Positions 32,551 to 41,386 of a DNA stretch of 64,000 nt are shown here, one piece after another (positions within the stretch are counted from its first letter, which is position 1; each line of letters begins with the position of its first letter). The stretch lies in assembly GCF_900114565.1 (NCBI RefSeq), contig NZ_FOTM01000017.1:1-64000 (forward strand), written 5' to 3'. The stretch is from Leifsonia sp. CL147 (GTDB lineage Bacteria; Actinomycetota; Actinomycetes; Actinomycetales; Microbacteriaceae). Below the pieces are notes generated by a model. That model was not told the DNA's origin and made no database searches. It saw only the letters and a program-made list of their open reading frames with translations. A program made the translations under genes and the position numbers.

Positions 32551-33612
32551 ATGCGTGTGACGCGGCTCCCCATCCCCGATACGCTGGGGACCCCGGAATC
32601 AGCGGCCTTCGAGGAGCTCGTCGGCGTGCTCAACGGGATCGTCGTGGACCTCTGGGGCGACGACGACTTCGTCGAGACGGCGGAGCAGGCGCTCGCCGCC
32701 CATCGCGAGCAGGACTACACCGAGCGGATCGTGTTCGTCGCGATCGAAGAGGATGCGATCGTCGGGCGTGTCGAGGTGGTCTTCCCGCTCAACGCGGACT
32801 CGGAGACGGCCTCACTGCTCGTGGATGTGGTCCCGGCGCTGCGCGGCCGAGGGATCGGCACCGCCCTCCTGGCGAAGGGCCACGAGCTCGCGGCCGAAGG
32901 CGGCCGGCGCGTGGTCTCCGCGTACACCGAGCATCCCATCCGCACTCTCGAGGGCGCCGAGCGGCTGGTGCGGGCGTCGGCGGGGTCGGCCGGCCTGCCC
33001 GCGGAATCGCCGGCCGTGCGGTTCGTGCGCCGTCACGGCTACAGCCTGGGGCAGATCGAGCGGTCGAGCGAGCTGCACCTCCCCCTCCCGCCGGAACGCG
33101 AAGCGGGACTCACGATGCCGCTGAACGGGTTCCGCCTGGTCTCCTGGTGGGGCGCGGCGCCGGACGAGTTGCTGGAGCGTTTCGCGGCGATGAAGGCCCG
33201 GATGTCGACCGACATCCCGCAGACCGGGATCGCGGTGGATCCGGAGGACTGGGACGGCGAACGCGTCCGCTCCCAGGAGCGCACTCTGGTGGCGCGCGGA
33301 GAGCCGCTCCTCGTCACGGTGGCCGTGCACGAGGCGAGCGGTGAGATCGCTGCGTACACCGAGCTGGCCGTGCCCGCGGATGGGACGAAGGCCGAACAGT
33401 ACGACACCCTCGTCGCGCGGGCGTACCGCGGTCACCGCCTCGGCACGGCGGTGAAGCTGCGGAACATCCAGGAGCTGGGACGCCGCGCCCCGCACATCCG
33501 CCGCATCCTCACCTGGAACGCGGACGAGAACGACCCCATGCTGGCGATCAACCGGGCTTTCGGCTTCCGTCCGCACGCCCTCACCGGCCACTGGCAGAAG
33601 ACGCTGGAGTAG
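32551..33612 (+). CDS. Tandem-GNAT acetyltransferase
   Basis: 353 residues with two GNAT-type halves. The first has the acetyl-CoA motif as VVPALRGRGIGTALLAKGHELA near residues 92-112 (core RGRGIG); the second has the degenerate RAYRGHRLGTAVKLRNIQEL near 295 (RGHRLGTA). This two-domain layout recalls MshD mycothiol synthase and other actinobacterial double-GNAT proteins, but I see no specific MshD signature, so the substrate is open. Strong SD GAGGAGG; its 3' end faces mutM. Confidence 0.82.
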   Translation: MRVTRLPIPDTLGTPESAAFEELVGVLNGIVVDLWGDDDFVETAEQALAAHREQDYTERIVFVAIEEDAIVGRVEVVFPLNADSETASLLVDVVPALRGRGIGTALLAKGHELAAEGGRRVVSAYTEHPIRTLEGAERLVRASAGSAGLPAESPAVRFVRRHGYSLGQIERSSELHLPLPPEREAGLTMPLNGFRLVSWWGAAPDELLERFAAMKARMSTDIPQTGIAVDPEDWDGERVRSQERTLVARGEPLLVTVAVHEASGEIAAYTELAVPADGTKAEQYDTLVARAYRGHRLGTAVKLRNIQELGRRAPHIRRILTWNADENDPMLAINRAFGFRPHALTGHWQKTLE

Positions 33613-33627
33613 CGGGCAGCCCGGCAC

Positions 33628-33713
33628 CAACGGAGGCGTTCACGGGCGAAGGGACGCCGCGTCACCTCCCTTACCCGCGCCGCCTCGGCGTGTCGCGCAG
33701 GAACACCTCCGTT
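33628..33713. repeat. Nested inverted repeat between GNAT gene and mutM
   Basis: AACGGAGGCGTTC (33629-33641) and GAACACCTCCGTT (33701-33713) match at 12 of 13 positions. Inside them GAAGGGA/TCCCTT can also pair. The element fills the 119-nt convergent gap and may be a bidirectional terminator or a palindromic intergenic repeat. Confidence 0.45.
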
Positions 33714-33731
33714 TGCCGCGAGGGCGGACGT

Positions 33732-34631
33732 CTACCGCCGGAGGCGCTGGCAGTGAGGACAGAAGTGGGAGCCCCGGTTCATGAACTGCTCCCGGACGAT
33801 CGGCGTGCCGCAGCGCGGGCACGCCTCGCCTTGACGTCCGTAGGCGTTGAGGCTGTGCGCGAAGTAGCCGGAGGCGCCGTTCACGTTGACGTACTGGGCG
33901 TCGAAGCTCGTCCCGCCCTCCGCGAGGGCCTTCTCGAGCACGTGGCGCACCTCGGCGAGCAGGGTGCGCACCTTCGCCCGGCTCAGCGAGTTCGCGGGCT
34001 GGGCGTAGTGGATGCGCGCGGCCCACAGCGCTTCATCGGCGTAGATGTTGCCGATGCCGCTGATGAGGCGCTGATCGAGCAGCGCGCGCTTGATGTCCGT
34101 ATTCTTCCGGGCGAGTGCTGCCGCAAACCCGCCGGCGTCGAACGCCGGGTCGAGCGGGTCCCGCGCGATGTGGCTGACCTGGGTCGGGACGAGCGGCTCG
34201 TCGGTGCCGAGCCCGCCGGGAGCGCCGTCGAGGGCCGGGACCAGAGCATCCACCGCCATCGAACCGAAGATGCGCTGGTCGACGAAATGCACCCACAGCT
34301 CGCCCTGCACCGGATGCGCGATGTGAAGGCGGATGCGCAGCAGCCCGGCCTCCGCCGTACCGGGCTCCCGCAGCAGGATCTGCCCGCTCATTCCGAGATG
34401 GGCGACGATCGCGCGCCGCGGCGCACCCTCGAGCGGGATCCACAAGAACTTGCCCCGGCGCACCGGGCCCTGCATGACACGACCGTCGAGCAGCGCCTCG
34501 AAGTCGCCCGCGAGCGGGTCGTGGCGCCGGAGAGACCGGTGCTCGAAGACCTCTACGCCGAGGATGGTCGCGCCCGTGACCGCCGGAGCGAGGCCGGCCC
34601 GGACGACCTCAACCTCGGGAAGCTCGGGCAC
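33732..34631 (-). CDS. mutM: Formamidopyrimidine-DNA glycosylase
   Basis: 299 residues. Excises 8-oxoguanine. Catalytic N-terminus PELPEVEVV (Pro2, Glu3), the lysine loop GKFLWIPL, AHLGMSGQILL, the helix-two-turn-helix GIGNIYADEALW, and the C-terminal zinc finger with CPRCGTPIVRE and HFCPHCQ (three Cys pairs as Cys4). GTG 34631 start. It overlaps rnc by 23 nt. Confidence 0.97.
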   Translation of the reverse strand: MPELPEVEVVRAGLAPAVTGATILGVEVFEHRSLRRHDPLAGDFEALLDGRVMQGPVRRGKFLWIPLEGAPRRAIVAHLGMSGQILLREPGTAEAGLLRIRLHIAHPVQGELWVHFVDQRIFGSMAVDALVPALDGAPGGLGTDEPLVPTQVSHIARDPLDPAFDAGGFAAALARKNTDIKRALLDQRLISGIGNIYADEALWAARIHYAQPANSLSRAKVRTLLAEVRHVLEKALAEGGTSFDAQYVNVNGASGYFAHSLNAYGRQGEACPRCGTPIVREQFMNRGSHFCPHCQRLRR

Positions 34632-35322
34632 GTCGTCTCGTCAGCTCCGTCCAGGCGCTCAGTGCTGCGGCCATCTCGGCCTGCTTCTTGCTGGTGCCGT
34701 CGCCCGTGGCCGTGATGAGGCCCCCGACCTCGACAGTGGCATGGAAGGTCTTGGAGTGGTCGGGGCCCGTGTTGGTGACCGTGTACACCGGGAGTCCGGC
34801 GCCGCGGTGGGCGGCGATCTCCTGCAGGCTCGTCTTCGGATCCATGGCGGCGCCGAAACGCTCGGGGTCGTCGAGCAGCGGCGCGATCAGCCGCAGTACG
34901 AGCGCCGTCGCTGCATCGCCGCCGGCATCGAGGTAGGTCGCTCCGATGAGCGCCTCGACGGTATCGGCGAGGATGGACGCCTTCTCGCGTCCGCCGCTCT
35001 GGTTCTCGCCGCGCCCCAGCTTGAGATACTCCCCCAGACCGATCCGTCGGGCGACCTGAGCGAGCGCGACGGAACTGACCAGGCTGGCGCGCCGTTTGGC
35101 GAGCTCGCCCTCGTCGAGGTGCGGGTTCTCGCGGAACAGCTTGACCGTGACGGCCTGGCCGAGGATCGAGTCGCCGAGGAACTCGAGGCGCTCGTTGTTC
35201 GGGATGCCGCCGTGCTCGTACGCGTAGGAGCGGTGCGTCAGCGCAAGCTCGAGAAGCTCGGGGTCGATATCGACCCCGAGCTTCTCGAGGAGTGCGCTAC
35301 GGTCCGGATTCTCTCCGACCAT
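34609..35322 (-). CDS. rnc: Ribonuclease III
   Basis: 237 residues. Endonuclease domain with ALTHRSYAYE and the signature NERLEFLGDSILGQ, plus DTVEALIGATYLD carrying the second acidic set; C-terminal double-stranded RNA-binding domain from about 155 (PKTSLQEIAA through SKKQAEMAAAL). Processes rRNA and structured RNA. Starts 8 nt after rpmF's stop in the yceD-rpmF-rnc-mutM operon. Confidence 0.97.
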   Translation of the reverse strand: MVGENPDRSALLEKLGVDIDPELLELALTHRSYAYEHGGIPNNERLEFLGDSILGQAVTVKLFRENPHLDEGELAKRRASLVSSVALAQVARRIGLGEYLKLGRGENQSGGREKASILADTVEALIGATYLDAGGDAATALVLRLIAPLLDDPERFGAAMDPKTSLQEIAAHRGAGLPVYTVTNTGPDHSKTFHATVEVGGLITATGDGTSKKQAEMAAALSAWTELTRRRARASRG

Positions 35323-35329
35323 GCGACGA

Positions 35330-35533
35330 TCAGACGTCGGCGACCTTGCGGCCCTTGTACTCGAGGAAGAGGGCCGTGCCCGCCGAGTCCTCGACGACCT
35401 TCGCGCGGTGCGGGAGGCTGTAGGTGACCTTGCCGTTCTCGATGGTCTTGACCAGGGTGGGGACCTCAGCCTTCCACTGCGAACGACGGGCGTGGGTGTT
35501 GGCGCGCGACTGTTTCCGCTTGGGGACGGCCAT
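35330..35533 (-). CDS. rpmF: 50S ribosomal protein L32
   Basis: 67 residues beginning [20 protein letters not shown], an unmistakable L32. The four zinc-ligand cysteines found in many L32 proteins are all missing, so this is the zinc-free form. Starts 2 nt after the yceD stop. Confidence 0.97.
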   Translation of the reverse strand: MAVPKRKQSRANTHARRSQWKAEVPTLVKTIENGKVTYSLPHRAKVVEDSAGTALFLEYKGRKVADV

Positions 35534-35535
35534 GA

Positions 35536-36117
35536 CTATCTCTTCTCTGTATTCGTTCCGGCGGTGTTCGGTCCGGCGGTGTTCGGTCGGGGTTCATCGG
35601 TGTCGGAAGCCTGGAAGGCCGCGAGCGCAGACCACCGAGAATCGATGATCTGCGAGGACTCGCGGTCCGGTACATCCGCCAGCCTCTCCCCGGTCTCGGG
35701 GTCGAGACCCGGGCAGTCCGGCCGGCACACCGGCTGGAACGGCAGTGCCAGCACCACCGTATCCCTGATCAGAGGTTCAAGATCCACGTGGTCGTCGTGA
35801 ACCTCATGATCGAAAGCTTCGTCAGAAGGATACGCGAAAAGTTCCTGGAAATCGACTTGGACGGGCTCCTCGATGTCGATCAGGCACCGCCCGCACACCC
35901 CGACGGCGGTGGTCTGGGCGTCTGCCGTGACGAGGATCCCCTCGTGCATCGACTCCAACCGGAGGTCGAGATCGATGGTCTCACCCTCCGGCACGCTGAG
36001 CAGGCCCTCGCCCAGCTTCTCCGTCACCGGGATGCTGACGCGCTGCTCGCGCATCGAGCCGGGATGGCGGATGAGGTCGTACACGTTGACGGCGTACGGG
36101 GAGTTTTTCGTGGTCAC
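35536..36117 (-). CDS. yceD: YceD family (DUF177) protein
   Basis: 193 residues from GTG 36117 (TTG 36123 would add two). DUF177 features: [14 protein letters not shown] near the start, [21 protein letters not shown] with a CxxC pair, and [17 protein letters not shown] near the C-terminus. DUF177 lies upstream of rpmF in most bacteria and is linked to 23S rRNA accumulation. The C-terminal 35 residues are repetitive ([12 protein letters not shown]). Confidence 0.93.
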   Translation of the reverse strand: MTTKNSPYAVNVYDLIRHPGSMREQRVSIPVTEKLGEGLLSVPEGETIDLDLRLESMHEGILVTADAQTTAVGVCGRCLIDIEEPVQVDFQELFAYPSDEAFDHEVHDDHVDLEPLIRDTVVLALPFQPVCRPDCPGLDPETGERLADVPDRESSQIIDSRWSALAAFQASDTDEPRPNTAGPNTAGTNTEKR

Positions 36118-36128
36118 GAGCAACTATT

Positions 36129-38396
36129 TTACGCGGCGCTCCGGGGACGTGCGGCGGAAGGCCATCCCGCTGGCAGCAAGGACACAGGAAGCAGCGCCGC
36201 CTTGAGCCGCAGCGCGGGACCGGCCTGCGCCCCGAGCTCCGACAGGACGAGAGCCAGATCGTCGGCGAGTCCCCCCTCCCAGCGTCTGGACGGCGGCCCG
36301 TACGCATCCCGCTCCAGCTCGGCGAGGAGACGCATCACCCCGTCCTCCGCCGGCGTCCCGGCGACGGCAGCGGCGATCCGGCCGGCGAAGACCCGCGGAG
36401 TCTCCGTCGGCGGCGCTGTCCAGCCGAGGTCGCGGACCGTGTCGCGCAGTTCATCCCAGACGAGGGATGCCCCTCCCCATTCGTCGCTCAGCTCGCGCAG
36501 TCGCCGCCGTCGCCGGGTCCTGCGCCATACCGCGGGGACCAGCAGCACCCCGATGACGAGGATCGCCGTGCCGATCCCGGTCGCGAGCGGCTGCGCGGCG
36601 GAGGTCGCGTTCGGCGTGGCGGAGCCGCTGAGATTGGCCGGGTCCGTCGGCGTCAGCGCCCGTGGCGCTGCTCCCGACGTGGCACCCGCGGCGGGCGCCG
36701 GGGCGGCCGGCCCGGTCAAGGGGCGGGTGTAGTCCGGAACGGTCCCGCGACCGACGGTCGGCTCGAACGGCACCCAGCCGACGCCGGCGAAGTACAGCTC
36801 CGGCCAGGCGTGCAGATCGTCGCTGGTGACCGTGTACTCGCCGGGGTTCGTGGCCGTTCCTCCGCTGTTCGCACCGGGCAGGTAGCCCTCCGCCACCCGC
36901 GACGGGATTCCCAGCGTTCGCGCCATGAGCGCCATCGCCGAGGCGAAGTGCACGCAGTATCCGCTCTTCACCTGAAGGAACCGGGCGATGACGCGTGCAC
37001 CGTCGCCGTCATACCCCTGCTTGAGCGGCGTCTGGGTCGAGTAGACGAAACTGTTGTCGCGGAAGTAGTCCTGCAGTGCGACCGCCTTGTCGTACTCGGT
37101 GAGCGCATCCTTGGTCGCCGTGAGGGCCGTCTGCTCGATGATCGGGGGCATGTCGGAGGGGAGGAACAGGTCGCGTTGCACCCCAGCGGGGACCAACCCG
37201 CCGGCAGCTTTGAGCTGGTCGGCGGTCGGTTCCAGGATGAGGCTCGTCGCGGTGTAACGCTGTCCTTGGGTCGTCGCGTTGATCCCACCGATCGTCAGGT
37301 CGTCCGGATCCCAGGACCAGGTGCCGTTCAGGCCCTTCACCGACTGGACGGGCGCGGGCGTCGGAAGCCAGCGGCTCGTCATGTTCTCGATCGCGACCGT
37401 CGTCGTGATCTTCGCCGTCTTCACCTGCTTGGACAGCCCGGCGACGGGACCGATCTTGACGCCGTCGCCGAGCCTGTTGGTGTCGCGCTCGCGATGCTTC
37501 CACACCGAGCCGGTGAACTGATCGAGAGAGGCCAGCTTGAGGTACTGACCGTTCGCCGCCGAGGTGGTGTAGGTCAGGGCGCGGACGGCCGCGGGCCGGC
37601 GCAGGTCCTTCCCGAGGTCGACGAGCGGCGTGACGGTTCCGCCGATGGAGATGCCGCCCGCGGTGAAGGAGGTGGCTCCGCCCGCCTCGAACCCGGGTGC
37701 CGTTCCGCCCAGGACCACGGCGATGGCGACAGCCGCCGCACCGACGGAAAGGGCAGCGCCCGACCGGGGTGTCCCGGGCCTCCGGGTGCGGACGTCGCAG
37801 CGCAGCAGCCACAGATAGGCCGCGGCGGACGCGGCCAGCGAGATCGGCTCGAGGCCGTCGCCGAGGAGCGCGCCGGGCACTACGAGCACGGCGCCGACCC
37901 CGAGCGCGGTGAAGGCCGGCGCACGCAGTGCCACGGCGACCGTGTCCAGGATCAGCGCGACCAGGCATCCCCCGCCGACCACCAGGAACAGGAACTCGGG
38001 CAGCGCTTCGGCCGGCGTGCCCTGCTGATAGATCGACAGCATCGCCTGCTGCAGGTACTGACCCCAGCTGACGAACGTCGCGGGCGTCGGGATGAGGCCG
38101 AGAAGTCCGGTGCCGTGCCCGAACGTCGCCGTCATGACCGCGGCCGACTCCACCAGCAGGAGCAGAGGAACGACGCCGCGGGGCACTCCGAGGTTGCGCA
38201 GGGCGGCCCCGGTGACGAGCACCAGTCCCGCCGCCGACACGAGCGCCAACCACCACCCGAAGCCCTGGATGAGCCCCGACAGCGCATAGCTCAGCGCGAG
38301 CACCTGCAGCAGGAGCGCCCCGGTGATCCGCCAGTAGCCGGACCTGCGCCGCCCCGCGAGCTGCGGCACCGCGAGTGCGAGAGACTCAGTCGCCAC
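36129..38396 (-). CDS. Transglutaminase-like membrane protein (DUF3488/TgpA type)
   Basis: 755 residues from GTG 38396. About six hydrophobic segments in the first 240 residues, an exported region of about 330 residues with the transglutaminase core, one more membrane segment near residue 605 (LATGIGTAILVIGVLLVPA) and a cytoplasmic tail. Catalytic Cys in KSGYCVHFASAMALMAR and His in SDDLHAWPELYF; GWVPFEPTVG follows. Overlaps the DUF58 gene by 11 nt. The MoxR/DUF58/transglutaminase trio is widespread; its substrate is unknown. Confidence 0.9.
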   Translation of the reverse strand: MATESLALAVPQLAGRRRSGYWRITGALLLQVLALSYALSGLIQGFGWWLALVSAAGLVLVTGAALRNLGVPRGVVPLLLLVESAAVMTATFGHGTGLLGLIPTPATFVSWGQYLQQAMLSIYQQGTPAEALPEFLFLVVGGGCLVALILDTVAVALRAPAFTALGVGAVLVVPGALLGDGLEPISLAASAAAYLWLLRCDVRTRRPGTPRSGAALSVGAAAVAIAVVLGGTAPGFEAGGATSFTAGGISIGGTVTPLVDLGKDLRRPAAVRALTYTTSAANGQYLKLASLDQFTGSVWKHRERDTNRLGDGVKIGPVAGLSKQVKTAKITTTVAIENMTSRWLPTPAPVQSVKGLNGTWSWDPDDLTIGGINATTQGQRYTATSLILEPTADQLKAAGGLVPAGVQRDLFLPSDMPPIIEQTALTATKDALTEYDKAVALQDYFRDNSFVYSTQTPLKQGYDGDGARVIARFLQVKSGYCVHFASAMALMARTLGIPSRVAEGYLPGANSGGTATNPGEYTVTSDDLHAWPELYFAGVGWVPFEPTVGRGTVPDYTRPLTGPAAPAPAAGATSGAAPRALTPTDPANLSGSATPNATSAAQPLATGIGTAILVIGVLLVPAVWRRTRRRRRLRELSDEWGGASLVWDELRDTVRDLGWTAPPTETPRVFAGRIAAAVAGTPAEDGVMRLLAELERDAYGPPSRRWEGGLADDLALVLSELGAQAGPALRLKAALLPVSLLPAGWPSAARPRSAA

Positions 38397-39729
38397 CGGA
38401 CAGCACCCCCGCCCGGTGCTGCTGCAGGGCGCGCTGCCAGCATGCTGCCGGATCGTCGCCCGCGACGTACGTCACGCAGAGCCAGCCGGCGTCGGCGAGG
38501 ACCTCCGCCGTCTCGGCGGGCTGCGACGCCGCGACGAACGCCACCGCAGGGTCACCCATCGACCGCAGCGCGGCCAGTGCACCGAGCTCGGCGGGTGGAG
38601 CTCCGGTGAGCACGACGAACACCGGGACCGCCCGCCCGGCACGGCGGAGGCCGGCGCCGAGCTCCACCACCGCGTCATCCCGCTGGACGGCTGCGGGCTC
38701 GACCGCGGCGAGGTCGGCGAGCAGCATCCGGTCGGCGGTGCTCACGTCGTAGGTCGCCGTCGTCGCGCCCAGCGTCCCCGTGCGCCCGGCGCCGCTGCGG
38801 CCCGTCAGCTGGCGATCGCCGGTCTCCACGACGCTCACGGCGAAGCCCTCGTCGAGCAGGTGGACTCCGATCGAGGCGACGAGATCGACGACCGTCTCGA
38901 ACTCGTCGTCGGCGACGTCGTCCAGCCCCGGGGGGCGAGCGGGCGCCGGGCGCGTGTCCATCAGCATCCACGCCTCGGGATTGCTCCGCTGCTCCTCCTG
39001 CCGCACCATCAGCTGATCGTGCCGGGCCGTGGCGCGCCAGTGGACGCGCCGGAGCGGGTCGCCCGGGCGGTACTCGCGCGCGATCAGCTCGTCGGCGCTC
39101 GGGATGCTGTGCCGCAGCAACTCGTGCTCCGTGCCCTCGCTGTGCGCCACGTCCAGCACGCCCCGGGCCAGGGGCCGGACCTGCGGAGTCACCAGGAGCA
39201 GCCGGGGCTGGCCGACGGCGTACTCCGCGTACGCGATGCCGAACGGATCGGCACGGCTCACCACGAGCGGGCCGACGGAATGCGCCCCGCGCCGGTCCGG
39301 CACCACATCCTGTCGCAGCACGACCGTGTCGCGACCGAGACCGCCGTCGACCTGGTGGGCACCGAGCCGCGGGAACGGCGCAGGCGGCTGCACTCCGACC
39401 GCCGGCGGCGCCGACTCCCGCCAGCCGGCCGAGGGGCTGGGTCTCGGGGACTCGTTGCGCACGGTCGTCACGATGGTGGCCTGCTCCCCCACCCCGACCA
39501 CGTCGGGATGGAATGCGCGGGCCACCGTGAGGCGGGGACGGTCGATGGTGACGGAGATCATCGCCGCGAGCGGGAGCACCGTGAGGAAGACGCCGACGAA
39601 CAGCACGTCCGTTCGGCCCAGGATCACGGAGGCGACGAGCGCCACCACGCCGATGCCACCGAGTGTCCAGCCGCGCGCGGTCGGGCGCGGCCGCTTCAGC
39701 GGCGAAGAGGCGCGACCGCGGGCGGGCAT
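38386..39729 (-). CDS. DUF58 domain protein
   Basis: 447 residues. Two N-terminal membrane segments (about 22-60: GIGVVALVASVIL, VLFVGVFLTVLPLAAM), then a beta-rich region and the DUF58/vWA-like segment with the family box REYRPGDPLRRVHWRATARHDQLMVRQ and MLMDTRPA. Works with the MoxR ATPase upstream, probably as a metal-dependent adaptor. Starts 1 nt after moxR's stop; ends inside the transglutaminase gene start. Confidence 0.92.
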   Translation of the reverse strand: MPARGRASSPLKRPRPTARGWTLGGIGVVALVASVILGRTDVLFVGVFLTVLPLAAMISVTIDRPRLTVARAFHPDVVGVGEQATIVTTVRNESPRPSPSAGWRESAPPAVGVQPPAPFPRLGAHQVDGGLGRDTVVLRQDVVPDRRGAHSVGPLVVSRADPFGIAYAEYAVGQPRLLLVTPQVRPLARGVLDVAHSEGTEHELLRHSIPSADELIAREYRPGDPLRRVHWRATARHDQLMVRQEEQRSNPEAWMLMDTRPAPARPPGLDDVADDEFETVVDLVASIGVHLLDEGFAVSVVETGDRQLTGRSGAGRTGTLGATTATYDVSTADRMLLADLAAVEPAAVQRDDAVVELGAGLRRAGRAVPVFVVLTGAPPAELGALAALRSMGDPAVAFVAASQPAETAEVLADAGWLCVTYVAGDDPAACWQRALQQHRAGVLSGGD

Positions 39730-39730
39730 G

Positions 39731-40789
39731 CTAACGGCCTGTCGGACTCACTGCGCCCGAGCCGAGCGGGACCGGGGTGGATGCGACGATCCGCCGCACG
39801 ATGTCGGCGATGACTGGAGCACTCTCGTGGTGATGGCCGAGGGCCCGGCTGGTCGGGAGCAGGCGGTGGCCGAGCACCGGGACGGCCAGCGCATCCACAT
39901 CGTCCGGCAGCACGAAGTCGCGGCCCGCGAGCGCAGCCATCGCCTTCGCGGCGCGGATGAGCTGCAGGGTGGCGCGCGGACTGGCGCCGAGCCGGAGATC
40001 GCGATCCTCCCGCGTCGCGCGGACCAGGTCTACCGAGTACTGCTTGACCGGGGTGGATGCGAAGACGTTCCGCGCGGTCACCATCATGGCCCGCAGTTCC
40101 TCGGTGCTGACGACAGGACGGATGCGCGAGAGCGGACTCGACGTGTCCCGGGTGGTCAGCATGGCGAGCTCCGAGCCCTCGTCCGGGTACCCCATCGCGA
40201 TACGGGCCATGAAGCGGTCGCGCTGCGCCTCCGGGAGGGCGTAGGTGCCCTCCATCTCGACCGGGTTCTGCGTCGCGACGACGATGAAGGGAGCGGAGAG
40301 AGGATAGGTCGAGCCGTCGACGGTGACCTGGCGCTCCTCCATGCACTCCAGCAGGGCGGACTGCGTCTTCGGGCTCGCCCGGTTGATCTCGTCGCCGATC
40401 ACGATGTTCGCGAAGATGGCGCCGGGCTTGAACTCGAACCGCCGCTCCGCCTGGTTGTAGACCGAGACGCCCGTCACGTCGCTGGGCAGCAGATCGGGGG
40501 TGAACTGGATGCGGCTGACGGTGCAGTCGACCGATTTCGCCAGCGACTTCGCCAGCATGGTCTTTCCGACGCCCGGGACATCCTCGATGAGCAGGTGGCC
40601 CTCGGCCAGCAGCACGACCAGCGCGGTCTGGACGGCCTCGTGCTTGCCGTCGATGACGGACTCGACGTTCGCGGTGATCTGGTCAGCGGCGCGCCGCAAC
40701 TCGTCCAGTTCCATGCCGGGCGCCGCGACCGTCTCCTCGACCGGGGCCACGGAGGACTCGGTCGGCTGACGCGTCGCGTAACTGTTCAT
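39731..40789 (-). CDS. MoxR-family AAA+ ATPase
   Basis: 352 residues. MoxR core: LLIEDVPGVGKTMLAKSLA (Walker A GVGKT near residue 82), the IQFTPDLLPSDVTGV segment, Walker B IVIGDEINRASPKTQSALLECM, sensor 1 VVATQNPVEMEGTYALPEAQ and DRFM. The N-terminus is extended by ~30 residues. First gene of a moxR-DUF58-transglutaminase operon. Chaperone-like partner of the DUF58 protein. Confidence 0.94.
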   Translation of the reverse strand: MNSYATRQPTESSVAPVEETVAAPGMELDELRRAADQITANVESVIDGKHEAVQTALVVLLAEGHLLIEDVPGVGKTMLAKSLAKSVDCTVSRIQFTPDLLPSDVTGVSVYNQAERRFEFKPGAIFANIVIGDEINRASPKTQSALLECMEERQVTVDGSTYPLSAPFIVVATQNPVEMEGTYALPEAQRDRFMARIAMGYPDEGSELAMLTTRDTSSPLSRIRPVVSTEELRAMMVTARNVFASTPVKQYSVDLVRATREDRDLRLGASPRATLQLIRAAKAMAALAGRDFVLPDDVDALAVPVLGHRLLPTSRALGHHHESAPVIADIVRRIVASTPVPLGSGAVSPTGR

Positions 40790-40799
40790 GGTCGCCGTC

Positions 40800-41282
40800 C
40801 TAGGTGTCTTGGAGGTACTCGTGCACGACCGGCGGCACGTACGGGCTCACATCGCCGCCCAGCGCGGACACCTGTCGAACCAGGGAGCTCGAGACGTGCG
40901 CGTTCGCCGGGTTGGGCAGCAGGAAGACGGTCTCGACGTCCGCCAGGTGACGGTTGACGATCGCCATCGGCGTCTCGTAGGCGACGTCCACCTGCGAGCG
41001 GATGCCCTTCACCAGGACGTGGGCTCCCACGTCGGTGCAGTAGTCCACGAGCAGGCCCATCGTCCAGGAGGCGATGACGATCCTGCCGACGATTCCCGCG
41101 TCCTCGATCGAGCGCTCGAGCAGGGCCACCCGCTGTGCGATGGGCAGCAGAGCCGACTTGTCCGGGTTGTGGACCACCACCACGTGGACCTCGTCCCACA
41201 GGCCGGCGGCACGCTCGATCACGTCGAGGTGCCCGAGGGTGACCGGGTCGAACGATCCAGGGACAACGGCGATCCTGTTCAT
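40800..41282 (-). CDS. coaD: Phosphopantetheine adenylyltransferase
   Basis: 160 residues from ATG 41282. Penultimate step of CoA synthesis. Nucleotidyltransferase motifs: [17 protein letters not shown] (TxGH) at residues 6-22, [15 protein letters not shown] near 88, and [20 protein letters not shown] near 125. Downstream of recG, 104 nt away. Confidence 0.97.
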   Translation of the reverse strand: MNRIAVVPGSFDPVTLGHLDVIERAAGLWDEVHVVVVHNPDKSALLPIAQRVALLERSIEDAGIVGRIVIASWTMGLLVDYCTDVGAHVLVKGIRSQVDVAYETPMAIVNRHLADVETVFLLPNPANAHVSSSLVRQVSALGGDVSPYVPPVVHEYLQDT

Positions 41283-41386
41283 AGGCCTCCAGACTATCCC
41301 GGGCATCCCGGCATTTCGTTGTGAATCCGTTACCAAACCGTTTCACTCGACGGACGCGGCCCGGCGCCTCCCCGGGGTGGCGGAGG

